8,556 bases of DNA from an uncultured Phycisphaerae bacterium. GTDB taxonomy: Bacteria; Planctomycetota; Phycisphaerae; Sedimentisphaerales; Anaerohalosphaeraceae. The notes under the pieces were generated by a model that was given only the letters and a program-made list of their open reading frames with translations, made no database searches and was not told the origin of the DNA. The position numbers were made by a program, and so were the translations under genes. Positions 1-5,991 of this stretch are shown here, in pieces. Numbering within the stretch: the first letter of the stretch is position 1; each line of letters begins with the position of its first letter. Location: positions 1-8,556 of the forward strand of contig CALKKA010000172.1 of NCBI GenBank assembly GCA_937995495.1. The letters run 5' to 3'.

Positions 1-93
1 ATCATGAGTCGGCTGAATAATCGGCCCAGAAAATCGCTTGGCTATTTGACGCCCCATGAAGTATTTTATGAACGGAAAAAATTAACCGGATAA
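1..93 (+). CDS. IS30 family transposase, C-terminal end (partial)
   Basis: The open frame from base 1 encodes 30 residues and stops with TAA at 91-93. It reads I-M-S-R-L-N-N-R-P-R-K-S-L-G-Y-L-T-P-H-E-V-F, followed by a short basic tail. The LNNRPRK-LGY-TP-EVF block is the hallmark C-terminus of IS30-family DDE transposases, just after the catalytic Glu region. The 5' part of the gene lies outside the window, so its integrity cannot be judged. The protein would catalyse copy-out/paste-in transposition of the element. A terminal-repeat-like stretch and a truncated host gene follow directly, which fits an IS end. Confidence 0.85.
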   Translation: MMSRLNNRPRKSLGYLTPHEVFYERKKLTG

Positions 94-140
94 CAAAACA
101 GGATTGGACTCAGTTGCACTTGGGAGTTGAATCCGCCTTT
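1..140 (+). mobile_element. Right end of an IS30-type insertion sequence (partial)
   Basis: This segment holds the transposase 3' end and about 45 bp of terminal non-coding DNA. The stretch 113-137 (GTTGCACTTG, then GGAGTTGAATCCGCC) resembles the terminal inverted repeat that follows the transposase stop in IS30 elements. The left repeat is outside the window, so the exact boundary (estimated 135-145) and any target duplication cannot be read. After about 140 the sequence becomes part of a truncated membrane-protein gene, which supports placing the element's end here. Confidence 0.65.
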
Positions 141-561
141 ATTTATTCTAATATTATTCCAGAAAAATGAACAGGGATTTCTCGGTCAGCCCTCTTGGCC
201 GGGTTGTTGCCTTTCCGTCTTTGCGAATCTTTTATTTGGTGTTATTAAACATGCATTTTCAACTATGCCAGAAAACGTAAAGTATTCTTTGGCCGCTTTT
301 TTTATAAGCCATGGAATATCTTTTGTGTCTTATTATATTTTCAAGAAAGAATTTATTTTTGCGGACATTCATGATTTGCACAAAAGTTTTTATTCACGAG
401 TAATAGTTATGCATCTTGCGATTTATATGGGTGCTGTTGTAATGGTCTTGCTACGCACACCAGCGTTTGTTCTGCCGTTACTCATTATTTCTAAGACAAT
501 CATAGATGTTCGCCTACATCTACGAGAGCACAAAGTGAATATAAAAGATCAGCCCAAATAG
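127..561 (+). pseudogene. DUF6498 family membrane protein, 5'-truncated by IS30 insertion
   Basis: The open frame runs from a TTG inside the IS end (127) to TAG at 559-561, 144 codons, of which the first few come from the IS. Downstream it matches my recollection of the C-terminal part of DUF6498 integral membrane proteins: an S-H-G motif (residues 61-63) opening a hydrophobic helix, a Y-x-R-x-x-x-x-H-L motif (89-97), a hydrophobic helix (about 98-122), then K-T-I-I-D-x-R-L-H-L-R-E-H (123-135). Full members have roughly 200-260 residues and several membrane segments, so the N-terminal part is missing. The function of the family is unknown to me. The first in-frame ATG is at 265 and would give 98 residues. 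I treat the gene as broken, although a shortened product translated from the IS end or from 265 cannot be excluded. The family call rests on motif memory, not a search. Confidence 0.65.
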
Positions 562-637
562 GCCATGCTTAAATGCTGAGCGATTGGGGTAATAGTGGAA
601 TAATAAGTAAAGAATATGTTTTGGAAAACGGATCCGG

Positions 638-643
638 TATAAT
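638..643 (+). promoter_or_regulatory. Possible -10 element for pyruvate kinase
   Basis: A perfect TATAAT lies 57 bp before the preferred pyk start. No good -35 sits 16-18 bp upstream (the nearest TTGGAA, 621-626, is only 11 bp away), so this is a weak call. The rest of the 138-bp gap between the DUF6498 remnant and pyk shows nothing else I can support. Confidence 0.3.
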
Positions 644-699
644 CTGCTTGACAGCAGGATGACCCTGTTTCCATTTTCTTAATCAAAGAGGATATGAAA

Positions 700-2118
700 A
701 TGACAAATAAAACGAGTATTGTTTCCACATTGGGTCCGGCTTCAAACTCGCTGGATACAATAACACAACTTTTGGCGGCGGGCGTTTGTACTTTTCGTCT
801 GAACTTTTCGCATGGGACTTTTGAGGAGCATCTTTCGGTTCTGCAGCATATCAACACGGCCCGGGCAATGTTGCCTTATGCCGTTTCGGTCATGGGCGAT
901 CTATGCGGCCCGAAAATCCGTATTAGCGCCATTGAGCCCGAAACAGTTCTTGTCGCAGGAAGCGAACTAACGATCTCTGTGGGAGATAAAGTTGGAAATG
1001 CCAAACACTTTACTACGACTTTTGCCGATTTGCTGAATGATATTCAGGTCGGTCATCGCATCCTGATCGATGATGGGCAGCTGGCGTTGAAGGTGGTCGA
1101 TAAAACATCGGATAAGCTTAAGTGCAAGGTGCTGGTTGGGGGGGCGCTGTCCAGCCGCAAGGGAATGAATCTCCCCGATACGGACCTGTCGGTGCCGGCC
1201 ATCACGGAGAAAGACTGGCAGTGTGTGGACTGGGCGATTGAAAACAATCTGGATTATCTCTCCCTGAGCTTTGTGCAGCGCAGCAAAGAGATCCAAGAAT
1301 TGACGGAATATATCCAAAAGAAGGACTCGCCGATCAAAGTTATTGCCAAGATCGAAAAACCGCTCGCGGTCGATAACATCGAGTCGATCCTTCACGCCGC
1401 AGACGGCATCATGGTGGCCCGTGGGGATTTGGGCGTGGAGATGGATCTGGCGCAGGTGCCGTTGGTGCAGAAACAGATTACCGCGTTGTGCCGTCGGTTT
1501 GCCAAGCCGGTGATCGTGGCCACGCAGGTACTGCAGTCGATGATCGAAAACGCTTCACCCACGCGCGCCGAAGCGACGGATGTATCGAATGCCGTCTTGG
1601 AGTTCGCGGATGCGGTGATGCTGTCCGGCGAAACAGCGGTGGGCAAGTATCCGGTAGCGGCGGTCAAAACACTGGCCCATATCTGCAAATCAACAGAGGT
1701 CTATATTGAAGGGTTGAACGAGCCGCGTCCCCGAATGGACCGGGCGAATGAAATAGCCCACGCTGAGGCGTTAGCCCGTGCCGTGGCGCATATGCTGGAC
1801 GAGGTCGAGGCGGCGATGGTCGTGCTCTGGGCTGAGAATGAAGCCATATGCCGCCTGCTGAGTAAGGCTCGCATCGATGACCCGATACTGGCATTATGTC
1901 CGGATGCGGTAACGGCCCGGCAGTTGAGTCTGTATTACGGTGTGGTCAGCGTGCACCATCAGCCGATTTCATCATACGATGAATGGATCGCTGCGGTACG
2001 GAAGGTTGTATTGGAAAATGGCTGGGCCTCCAAGGGCGAGAACCTGCTGCTGCTTCCGCCGCTGGCGGCCTTGTCAGAGAATACCGCCGGAGCGATCATC
2101 ATGCACACGATCGCATAA
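700..2118 (+). CDS. pyk: Pyruvate kinase
   Basis: Cytosolic glycolytic enzyme that transfers phosphate from phosphoenolpyruvate to ADP, giving pyruvate and ATP. The 472 residues match the usual bacterial length. Visible motifs: K-T-S-I-V-S-T-L-G-P-A-S at the N-terminus; substrate-binding R33 with N35-F-S37-H38-G; D67-L-C-G-P-K72-I-R-I at the cation site; catalytic K217 and E219 in A-K-I-E-K-P; metal ligand D243 in A-R-G-D-L-G; A-T275-Q, P-T-R-A-E (residues 287-291) and M-L-S-G-E-T-A (307-313). The regulatory C-terminal domain (about 340-472) is present. Start choice: GAGG at 688-691 lies 8 nt before ATG 700 but only 2 nt before the alternative ATG 694, so 700 is preferred. K72, with L68 and I75, is the pattern of potassium-independent pyruvate kinases. 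The gene is monocistronic and convergent with the protease gene, 11 bp apart. Identity is near certain. Confidence 0.97.
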   Translation: MTNKTSIVSTLGPASNSLDTITQLLAAGVCTFRLNFSHGTFEEHLSVLQHINTARAMLPYAVSVMGDLCGPKIRISAIEPETVLVAGSELTISVGDKVGNAKHFTTTFADLLNDIQVGHRILIDDGQLALKVVDKTSDKLKCKVLVGGALSSRKGMNLPDTDLSVPAITEKDWQCVDWAIENNLDYLSLSFVQRSKEIQELTEYIQKKDSPIKVIAKIEKPLAVDNIESILHAADGIMVARGDLGVEMDLAQVPLVQKQITALCRRFAKPVIVATQVLQSMIENASPTRAEATDVSNAVLEFADAVMLSGETAVGKYPVAAVKTLAHICKSTEVYIEGLNEPRPRMDRANEIAHAEALARAVAHMLDEVEAAMVVLWAENEAICRLLSKARIDDPILALCPDAVTARQLSLYYGVVSVHHQPISSYDEWIAAVRKVVLENGWASKGENLLLLPPLAALSENTAGAIIMHTIA

Positions 2119-2129
2119 ACAAGTGGCGG

Positions 2130-3701
2130 TTAGAGGGATGCACCGGTAAGCCAGTATTCCGCAAACATCGAAAGATCCTCTATGTTAATCACTCCCTCAG
2201 AAGTACCGGTAGGGACAAAATCCGCATCCGCATTCCAGTTGCCATCGATATCCGTCGCCATCCATGTTTGGCTGAATACCGAATAGTCCACCAGGTCAAC
2301 TTGTCCATCTCTTATTTCAGGTCCTATATCACCGGCGACCGGACCGGTTGAGATTTTCTCAAATTCCATTCTGGGGTCTTCTTCCAAGAAAATTCCGCCG
2401 CCCCGGAAAATGAGGTTGTATTTAGTGAACAGATTCATCCCAATAATGCCGTCCAGTTTTCCGCCTTCAGGGCTGGAAATTTCCAAAATGATCACCGGAA
2501 CATTCGTGAACTCCAACCATTCGCCCACCGCTGGAATCGTCAGTGAGTCAATGTAGAAACCGGGGGCTTTCGTCACTTCACCCGTCACACCCTCGATGTC
2601 TACTTCAAACTCTTTATTCTCCGGGTGCAATCCTAAACGGGCAGCAATTCGTTGTCCTATGACGGTGACCTGTGCTCCTGTATCCAGCATAAAACGATCT
2701 TTGTCATAAGCGCCCCTATTTCCCTCGCTCATATCGACACCATGGACGAAGAACAGGCTCTGCGAGGAATTACCAACGATAATAGAGGGTGTTCCTGGAA
2801 TATATTCAAAACTTAATGAATCAAGTGCGGGAGCCCATTGTACGTTTATGGCTCCCAACGGTTTTAACTCTAAAGGGACAAAGTTTGGGTAATTGGGTTC
2901 ATTGACCCCTTGATTATAGAAAGAAATCTTAGGGGCGGTATAATCAATGCCCCCATGAGTGACAGTTATCATTTTATCTACTTCAATGTGTGTTGTGTAA
3001 TACAGACTCATCGGGCTTCCGATAGCGGTGGCCAGGTCGGGATAGGTGCCGGGATTATCGCCTATAATTGTTGAGATGTTGCTTTGTCCCTTCATTCCAT
3101 CTGTTGTTGGCAGAATATATTCTGACCCTCCGGTTCCATTTTTCTCCAGAGCATCCAGCCCGTCCATAAATAATGCATACGGCATACTGACCCATGCATC
3201 TACCGATCCTGTTACGCCCTGAACTGAAGTTACATTTGTTGTTAAATAGGTGCCGTTAAAAAGTCCGGCATTGACTGCGTTTTCGTAGCCGATGACATGG
3301 GTACTGGCACCGGTATCAAAAAGGCCTATGAAATAGTCTGTGCTTGGGTCGATTCCGCTTGTCGGAGCCCCAATATAAGAGGATTGAGTAACCGCTTCCC
3401 AAAATGTTTCATCTTCACGCTCGTTTGTTGCAGTGAGTACGATCCAAGGCACAAAGCCATCAATCGGCGGGGAGTCAATCACATTCGACACGACAGTTGA
3501 TGTAGTTTCTGCCATGGGTGCAGCAAATACAGATTTCTCCTCGGTCTTTTTCGGAAAATAGCGGATTTCTTTGATTTTCGATCCCGCCGGGCCTTGCCAG
3601 TCGACGGTCCCTGCCATGCCGGTTACCCCGGCAACAAGGAACAGGACGGCCCACGACTTGGTTATTGCTGTAGACAACATAATTCTATTTAAAATTCTCA
3701 T
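2130..3701 (-). CDS. Secreted two-lobed aspartic protease with C-terminal dockerin-like module
   Basis: Predicted exported protein; numbering below counts from the GTG at 3704. The N-terminus has basic residues and a hydrophobic core (about 15-29), with likely signal cleavage near G-M-A (29-31). Two aspartic-protease signatures occur: F-D130-T-G-A-S in the first half and L-D341-T-G-A-Q in the second. Each is followed by a hydrophobic-hydrophobic-Gly turn (I-I-G at 213-215 and I-I-G at 420-422), as expected for the two lobes of a pepsin-type monomer. Residues about 458-519 contain two degenerate dockerin-like repeats, each ending in a D-x-x-x-F-x-x-x-W-like helix (V-D-L-V-D-Y-S-V-F-S-Q-T-W and I-N-I-E-D-L-S-M-F-A-E-Y-W), with acidic calcium-loop-like stretches before them. 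Start choice: GGAGAG (3712-3707) is 5 nt from ATG 3701 and 2 nt from GTG 3704, so ATG 3701 (523 aa) is preferred. Substrate unknown. Family calls are by motif. Confidence 0.82.
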   Translation of the reverse strand: MRILNRIMLSTAITKSWAVLFLVAGVTGMAGTVDWQGPAGSKIKEIRYFPKKTEEKSVFAAPMAETTSTVVSNVIDSPPIDGFVPWIVLTATNEREDETFWEAVTQSSYIGAPTSGIDPSTDYFIGLFDTGASTHVIGYENAVNAGLFNGTYLTTNVTSVQGVTGSVDAWVSMPYALFMDGLDALEKNGTGGSEYILPTTDGMKGQSNISTIIGDNPGTYPDLATAIGSPMSLYYTTHIEVDKMITVTHGGIDYTAPKISFYNQGVNEPNYPNFVPLELKPLGAINVQWAPALDSLSFEYIPGTPSIIVGNSSQSLFFVHGVDMSEGNRGAYDKDRFMLDTGAQVTVIGQRIAARLGLHPENKEFEVDIEGVTGEVTKAPGFYIDSLTIPAVGEWLEFTNVPVIILEISSPEGGKLDGIIGMNLFTKYNLIFRGGGIFLEEDPRMEFEKISTGPVAGDIGPEIRDGQVDLVDYSVFSQTWMATDIDGNWNADADFVPTGTSEGVINIEDLSMFAEYWLTGASL

Positions 3702-4034
3702 CACATCTCTCCGCGGAGCAGCAGGATAGAAAATCGTTGATTTAGTTCCAAGCCCCCATACAGATTCTTATAGCTATTAACCTTAAAGTCATATTAGCAG
3801 AAAATGGAGCAAAATACAAGGCTAAAGCTGTTTCTTGAAATGAAAAGACCGATAAAACCAGATAAATGGATTGACTATGAATGATATCCTGCTTTTGACT
3901 TACGCTCTCATAAGGTGTCCAAATGCTCGAATATGACTCAGAAAAAACAGAAATCAGTCTAATTTTTCATTAATTACCCCTCTTTCTGTGCCGATATCTC
4001 AATCAGAAACGGACTTTTAAAACAGGAGACAGTT
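3702..4034. other. Divergent intergenic spacer, no gene seen
   Basis: This 333-bp AT-rich gap separates the divergent protease and STAS genes. It holds the candidate protease promoter and the two ribosome binding sites (GGAGAG at 3712-3707 for the protease, AGGAGA at 4024-4029 for the STAS gene). The only plus-strand frames are of 14-19 codons starting near 3840, 3879 and 3923, none with convincing coding character. I could not identify a good -35/-10 pair for the STAS gene; two TTGACT hexamers (3871, 3895) lack a matching -10. Confidence 0.5.
3723..3751 (-). promoter_or_regulatory. Candidate promoter of the aspartic protease gene
   Basis: On the minus strand, TTGGAA (3751-3746) is followed after 17 bp by TATCCT (3728-3723). 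Each hexamer is two mismatches or fewer from the sigma-70 consensus. The predicted start near 3716 would leave a very short leader just covering the ribosome binding site at 3712, which lowers confidence. Confidence 0.3.
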
Positions 4035-4370
4035 ATGGGTATTCAAAATTGGTCGGAAGATGTGATTCTCATTAATCTGGCGACAGAACCGGATATGGGA
4101 GATGAACTGCAGACAGTCATTGATTTAGTCGCAGAGGACACGACACAGAATGTCGTAGTTGATTTTATCGATACGGACATTATTACATCCTCCAGTATCG
4201 CCAAATTGCTGAAACTCCGCAAAGTCCTGCACGACAACGGCAAAACACTTGTCTTTTCTTCCGTCAAGCCAAAGACACGCTCGATCTTTAATGTGACTGG
4301 CTTGGAGAGTGTTTTCGAATTTATGGACGACCAGTTCATTGCTTTGGCGTCATTGCAGTTGGTTAACTAG
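4035..4370 (+). CDS. STAS-domain protein (anti-anti-sigma factor-like)
   Basis: A single STAS domain of 111 residues with no other module. The fold signature is visible: a beta strand and D-F-I-D-T-D-I-I (43-50), the T51-S52-S53-S54 loop followed by the I-A-K-L-L-K-L-R helix, G-K-T-L-V-F-S-S-V (69-77), then S-I-F-N-V-T-G-L-E-S-V-F-E-F (83-96), which matches the conserved T-G-L-x-x-x-F end of SpoIIAA-type proteins. In SpoIIAA the phosphorylated serine lies in a D-S-S-G loop. Here the Asp and Gly are replaced (T-S-S-S) but a serine remains at the matching position (S52). Family knowledge suggests a partner-switching role with an anti-sigma kinase, but no kinase, phosphatase or sigma factor gene is next to it, so the partner is unknown. 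AGGAGA at 4024-4029, 5 nt before ATG, supports the start. The gene is monocistronic and ends in a strong terminator. Confidence 0.85.
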   Translation: MGIQNWSEDVILINLATEPDMGDELQTVIDLVAEDTTQNVVVDFIDTDIITSSSIAKLLKLRKVLHDNGKTLVFSSVKPKTRSIFNVTGLESVFEFMDDQFIALASLQLVN

Positions 4371-4394
4371 AAATAGAGTCACCAATTGAACCTT

Positions 4395-4432
4395 AAAGGG
4401 CAGGGCGTCTATTGACAGTCTGCCCTTTTTTT
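4395..4432 (+). terminator. Rho-independent terminator of the STAS gene
   Basis: A 9-bp perfect stem (AAAGGGCAG at 4395-4403 with CTGCCCTTT at 4420-4428) encloses a 16-nt loop that can form an inner GTC/GAC pairing. A run of seven T follows at 4426-4432. It sits 25 bp after the STAS stop. Confidence 0.85.
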
Positions 4433-4440
4433 GTTATAAA
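4412..4440 (+). promoter_or_regulatory. Promoter of rnc, embedded in the upstream terminator
   Basis: A perfect TTGACA (4412-4417) and TATAAA (4435-4440) are separated by exactly 17 bp. The -35 lies in the loop of the STAS terminator and the -10 begins right after its T-run. Predicted start is near 4447, giving a leader of about 83 nt before the rnc start. Confidence 0.6.
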
Positions 4441-4529
4441 GAATCAAAAGAAACAGCAAGTGTATTGCGAACCCCGTTCACTGAGCGGTTTTCGTTATCT
4501 GCTTGCATGGCGGACAGGTAGGAGTCATT

Positions 4530-5243
4530 ATGAACACAGATACTGTGCAGCAGATCCAGCAGGTGCTGGACCATCAATTCAACGATCCTCAAATTCTCGA
4601 TGAAGCGTTTATGCATTCGTCCGCAGCAGGCAATCGCTTGCGAAGCAATGAACGGATGGAGTTTCTCGGCGATTCGGTGCTCTCCCTGGTTATTTGTGAT
4701 ACGCTGTTCAAACGATTCCCTGACTACCTCGAGGGAGACCTGACGAAAATCAAAAGTCGTCTGGTGTCTCGCAAGACATGTGCCGAGATTGCCAATCAGC
4801 TCCAATTACCGAATTATATGCGGGTGGGCAAGGGCATGGAGTGCAGCCCGGCGATGTGTGGTTCGGTTGCCGCAGCCAGCTTGGAGTCGGTTATCGCCGC
4901 AATTTATTTAGATAGTGGAATGGCGGCGGCTGAAAAGTTTATACTTAATGTTTTTGACCCATTAATCGCTGAAGCCGACGCCGAGCAGCATCAGGAGAAT
5001 TTCAAGTCACTTTTGCAGCAGTATTGTCAGCGTCAGCACAGTTCGACCCCGTTTTATGAACTACTGGACGAAAAGGGACCCGATCATAATAAGTGCTTTC
5101 AGGTTGCGGTTGTGATTCGGCATCATCGCTATCCGGGGGCCTGGGGGGTTACCAAGAAAGACGCCGAGCAGCGTGCCGCACATGAGGCATTGGTAGAAAT
5201 CGGAGTCATCCCAGCGACACAGGAAGATGAAAGCAATCAATAG
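4530..5243 (+). CDS. rnc: Ribonuclease III
   Basis: Cytosolic double-strand-specific endoribonuclease that processes rRNA precursors and other duplex RNAs as a dimer. The 237 residues match family length. The catalytic domain carries the signature N-E41-R-M-E44-F-L-G-D48-S-V-L, then E68-G-D-L-T-K-I-K-S-R-L-V-S, and L118-E119-S-V-I-A-A-I-Y-L-D. A double-stranded-RNA-binding domain spans about 157-227, ending in T-K-K-D-A-E-Q-R-A-A-H-E-A-L. One oddity: the Asp normally two residues before L-E (D114 of the E. coli enzyme) is Ala here (A116), while the Glu equivalent to E117 is kept (E119). Start choice: AGGAG at 4520-4524 is 5 nt before ATG 4530; an in-frame TTG at 4503 would add nine residues but lacks such a site. 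The gene stands alone after its own promoter and converges on the minus-strand operon, 69 bp away. Confidence 0.95.
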   Translation: MNTDTVQQIQQVLDHQFNDPQILDEAFMHSSAAGNRLRSNERMEFLGDSVLSLVICDTLFKRFPDYLEGDLTKIKSRLVSRKTCAEIANQLQLPNYMRVGKGMECSPAMCGSVAAASLESVIAAIYLDSGMAAAEKFILNVFDPLIAEADAEQHQENFKSLLQQYCQRQHSSTPFYELLDEKGPDHNKCFQVAVVIRHHRYPGAWGVTKKDAEQRAAHEALVEIGVIPATQEDESNQ

Positions 5244-5274
5244 GGGGTGTTGTGTTTGTCCCGCGTCGCTTAAT

Positions 5275-5313
5275 AGCGAAGACAGCGGTGTCTGTGTGTA
5301 GAAGAACTTCGCT
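5275..5313. other. Inverted repeat between convergent rnc and operon ends
   Basis: AGCGAAG (5275-5281) pairs with CTTCGCT (5307-5313), and a smaller hairpin AGACA-GCGG-TGTCT (5280-5293) can form as an alternative. No T-run follows on either strand, so it is not a canonical intrinsic terminator. It may still act as a weak bidirectional stop or an mRNA 3' end structure. This is the only structure seen in the 69-bp gap. Confidence 0.25.
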
Positions 5314-5561
5314 CAGCTCGTAATCAGCCAACTCAGCAGATTTAACACAGCGATCGCCATGAACATGAAGCCGCTGACGGATAAGAACAGCAACGCCGAT
5401 TGCTGCAGGTATTTCTTAGTAAACAGAACCCGCATCTTGGTGGCTTTGTAAACCAGTGCGATCGCTGCCAGCAGGGGGAACATCCATAGCATCGATGATG
5501 GTGTCGTTCCAATTTCGACCGGAGCGGTAAATGCTGCGAGAATGAAGCCGCAATCAGCCAT
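5313..5561 (-). CDS. Small two-span membrane protein (unknown function)
   Basis: The product is 82 residues and I do not recognise its family. Two hydrophobic segments are visible at about 23-39 and 55-79, joined by a basic loop (K-A-T-K-M-R-V-L-F-T-K-K, 39-50), so a hairpin in the inner membrane with the loop in the cytoplasm is likely. Start choice: AGGAGG (about 5574-5569) lies 6 nt before the ATG at 5561; a longer frame from ATG 5579 would place that site inside the gene. The start overlaps the stop of the upstream DUF6677 gene by 8 nt, which indicates translational coupling. It is the last gene of the operon and probably acts together with the DUF6677 protein at the membrane, although nothing shows how. 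Confidence 0.75.
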   Translation of the reverse strand: MADCGFILAAFTAPVEIGTTPSSMLWMFPLLAAIALVYKATKMRVLFTKKYLQQSALLFLSVSGFMFMAIAVLNLLSWLITS

Positions 5562-5991
5562 TGTCTTCCTCCTCTTCATGCCCGATCATCTCGCCGCGGC
5601 CACAGTAGGCCATATACACCGCGCTGAGCACGCATAGCAGGTTCAGCAGTCCCGCAATACCGGTATAGATCTGTCCAATGTCGGCAGGGCGTCCGTAGAC
5701 GGGGTAGCCGCCGTGCTTGGTGACATTGCCGATAAGACCAACCGCAGGTGAATAGAGCACCTGAGCATAAAACCAGATTCGCCCGCCGACCCAGTCCACC
5801 ACGCCGATCGAGCCGACATACAATCCAATGACAAATAATGTTGTGATAACGGCGAACAGGATGACCCCGCGTTTTCGTTCACGGATCAGAAAATGACCCG
5901 CACCGGGAATCATCCACGCCGCCAGAGCGACGGTGATGAGCCACAGCCCTTGTTCCAAAGGCAAGCGATTGTTTGTCGGTTGGTCTGCCAT
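5554..5991 (-). CDS. DUF6677 family membrane protein
   Basis: A 145-residue integral membrane protein. Hydrophobic segments lie at about 15-33, 42-64, 72-90 and 108-129. The motif I-P-G-A-G-H-F (28-34) followed by a basic turn R-E-R-K-R-G (37-42) resembles the TM2-like hairpin of DUF6677 proteins, and the D-I-G-x-I-Y-T-G-I-A-G-L-L-N-L-L segment (104-119) fits the same family as I recall it from planctomycetes. The tail is acidic (E-E-E-E-D). Function is not known for the family. The ATG directly abuts the TAA of the upstream gene (TAAATG), with GAAGG 4 nt before it inside the upstream coding end, so the two are likely co-translated. The short downstream gene overlaps it by 8 nt. The family call is from motif memory. 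Confidence 0.8.
   Translation of the reverse strand: MADQPTNNRLPLEQGLWLITVALAAWMIPGAGHFLIRERKRGVILFAVITTLFVIGLYVGSIGVVDWVGGRIWFYAQVLYSPAVGLIGNVTKHGGYPVYGRPADIGQIYTGIAGLLNLLCVLSAVYMAYCGRGEMIGHEEEEDNG

Noticed and set aside
648..690. Possible second pyk promoter or attenuator (TTGACA at 648-653; ACAG/CTGT and CAGG/CCTG pairing near 651-668)
   Set aside because: No -10 lies at the right distance after the TTGACA, and the stems are only four base pairs with no clear T-run.
549..857. Minus-strand frame of 102 codons across the pyk 5' end
   Set aside because: It overlaps the pyk start and first 50 codons, has no ribosome binding site that I can see and no protein-like composition.
967..1395. Minus-strand open frame of 142 codons inside pyruvate kinase, with other frames on both strands within 1053-1894
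   Set aside because: They lie opposite or out of frame with an unmistakable pyruvate kinase and show no family motif; they are shadow frames.
1940..2351. Two plus-strand open frames covering the pyk end and the protease 3' end
   Set aside because: Both overlap confident genes and have Arg/Cys/His-rich, low-quality translations without membrane or domain signals.
3840..3973. Short plus-strand frames of 14-19 codons upstream of the STAS gene as leader peptides
   Set aside because: They overlap each other and lack convincing ribosome binding sites or regulatory codon runs.
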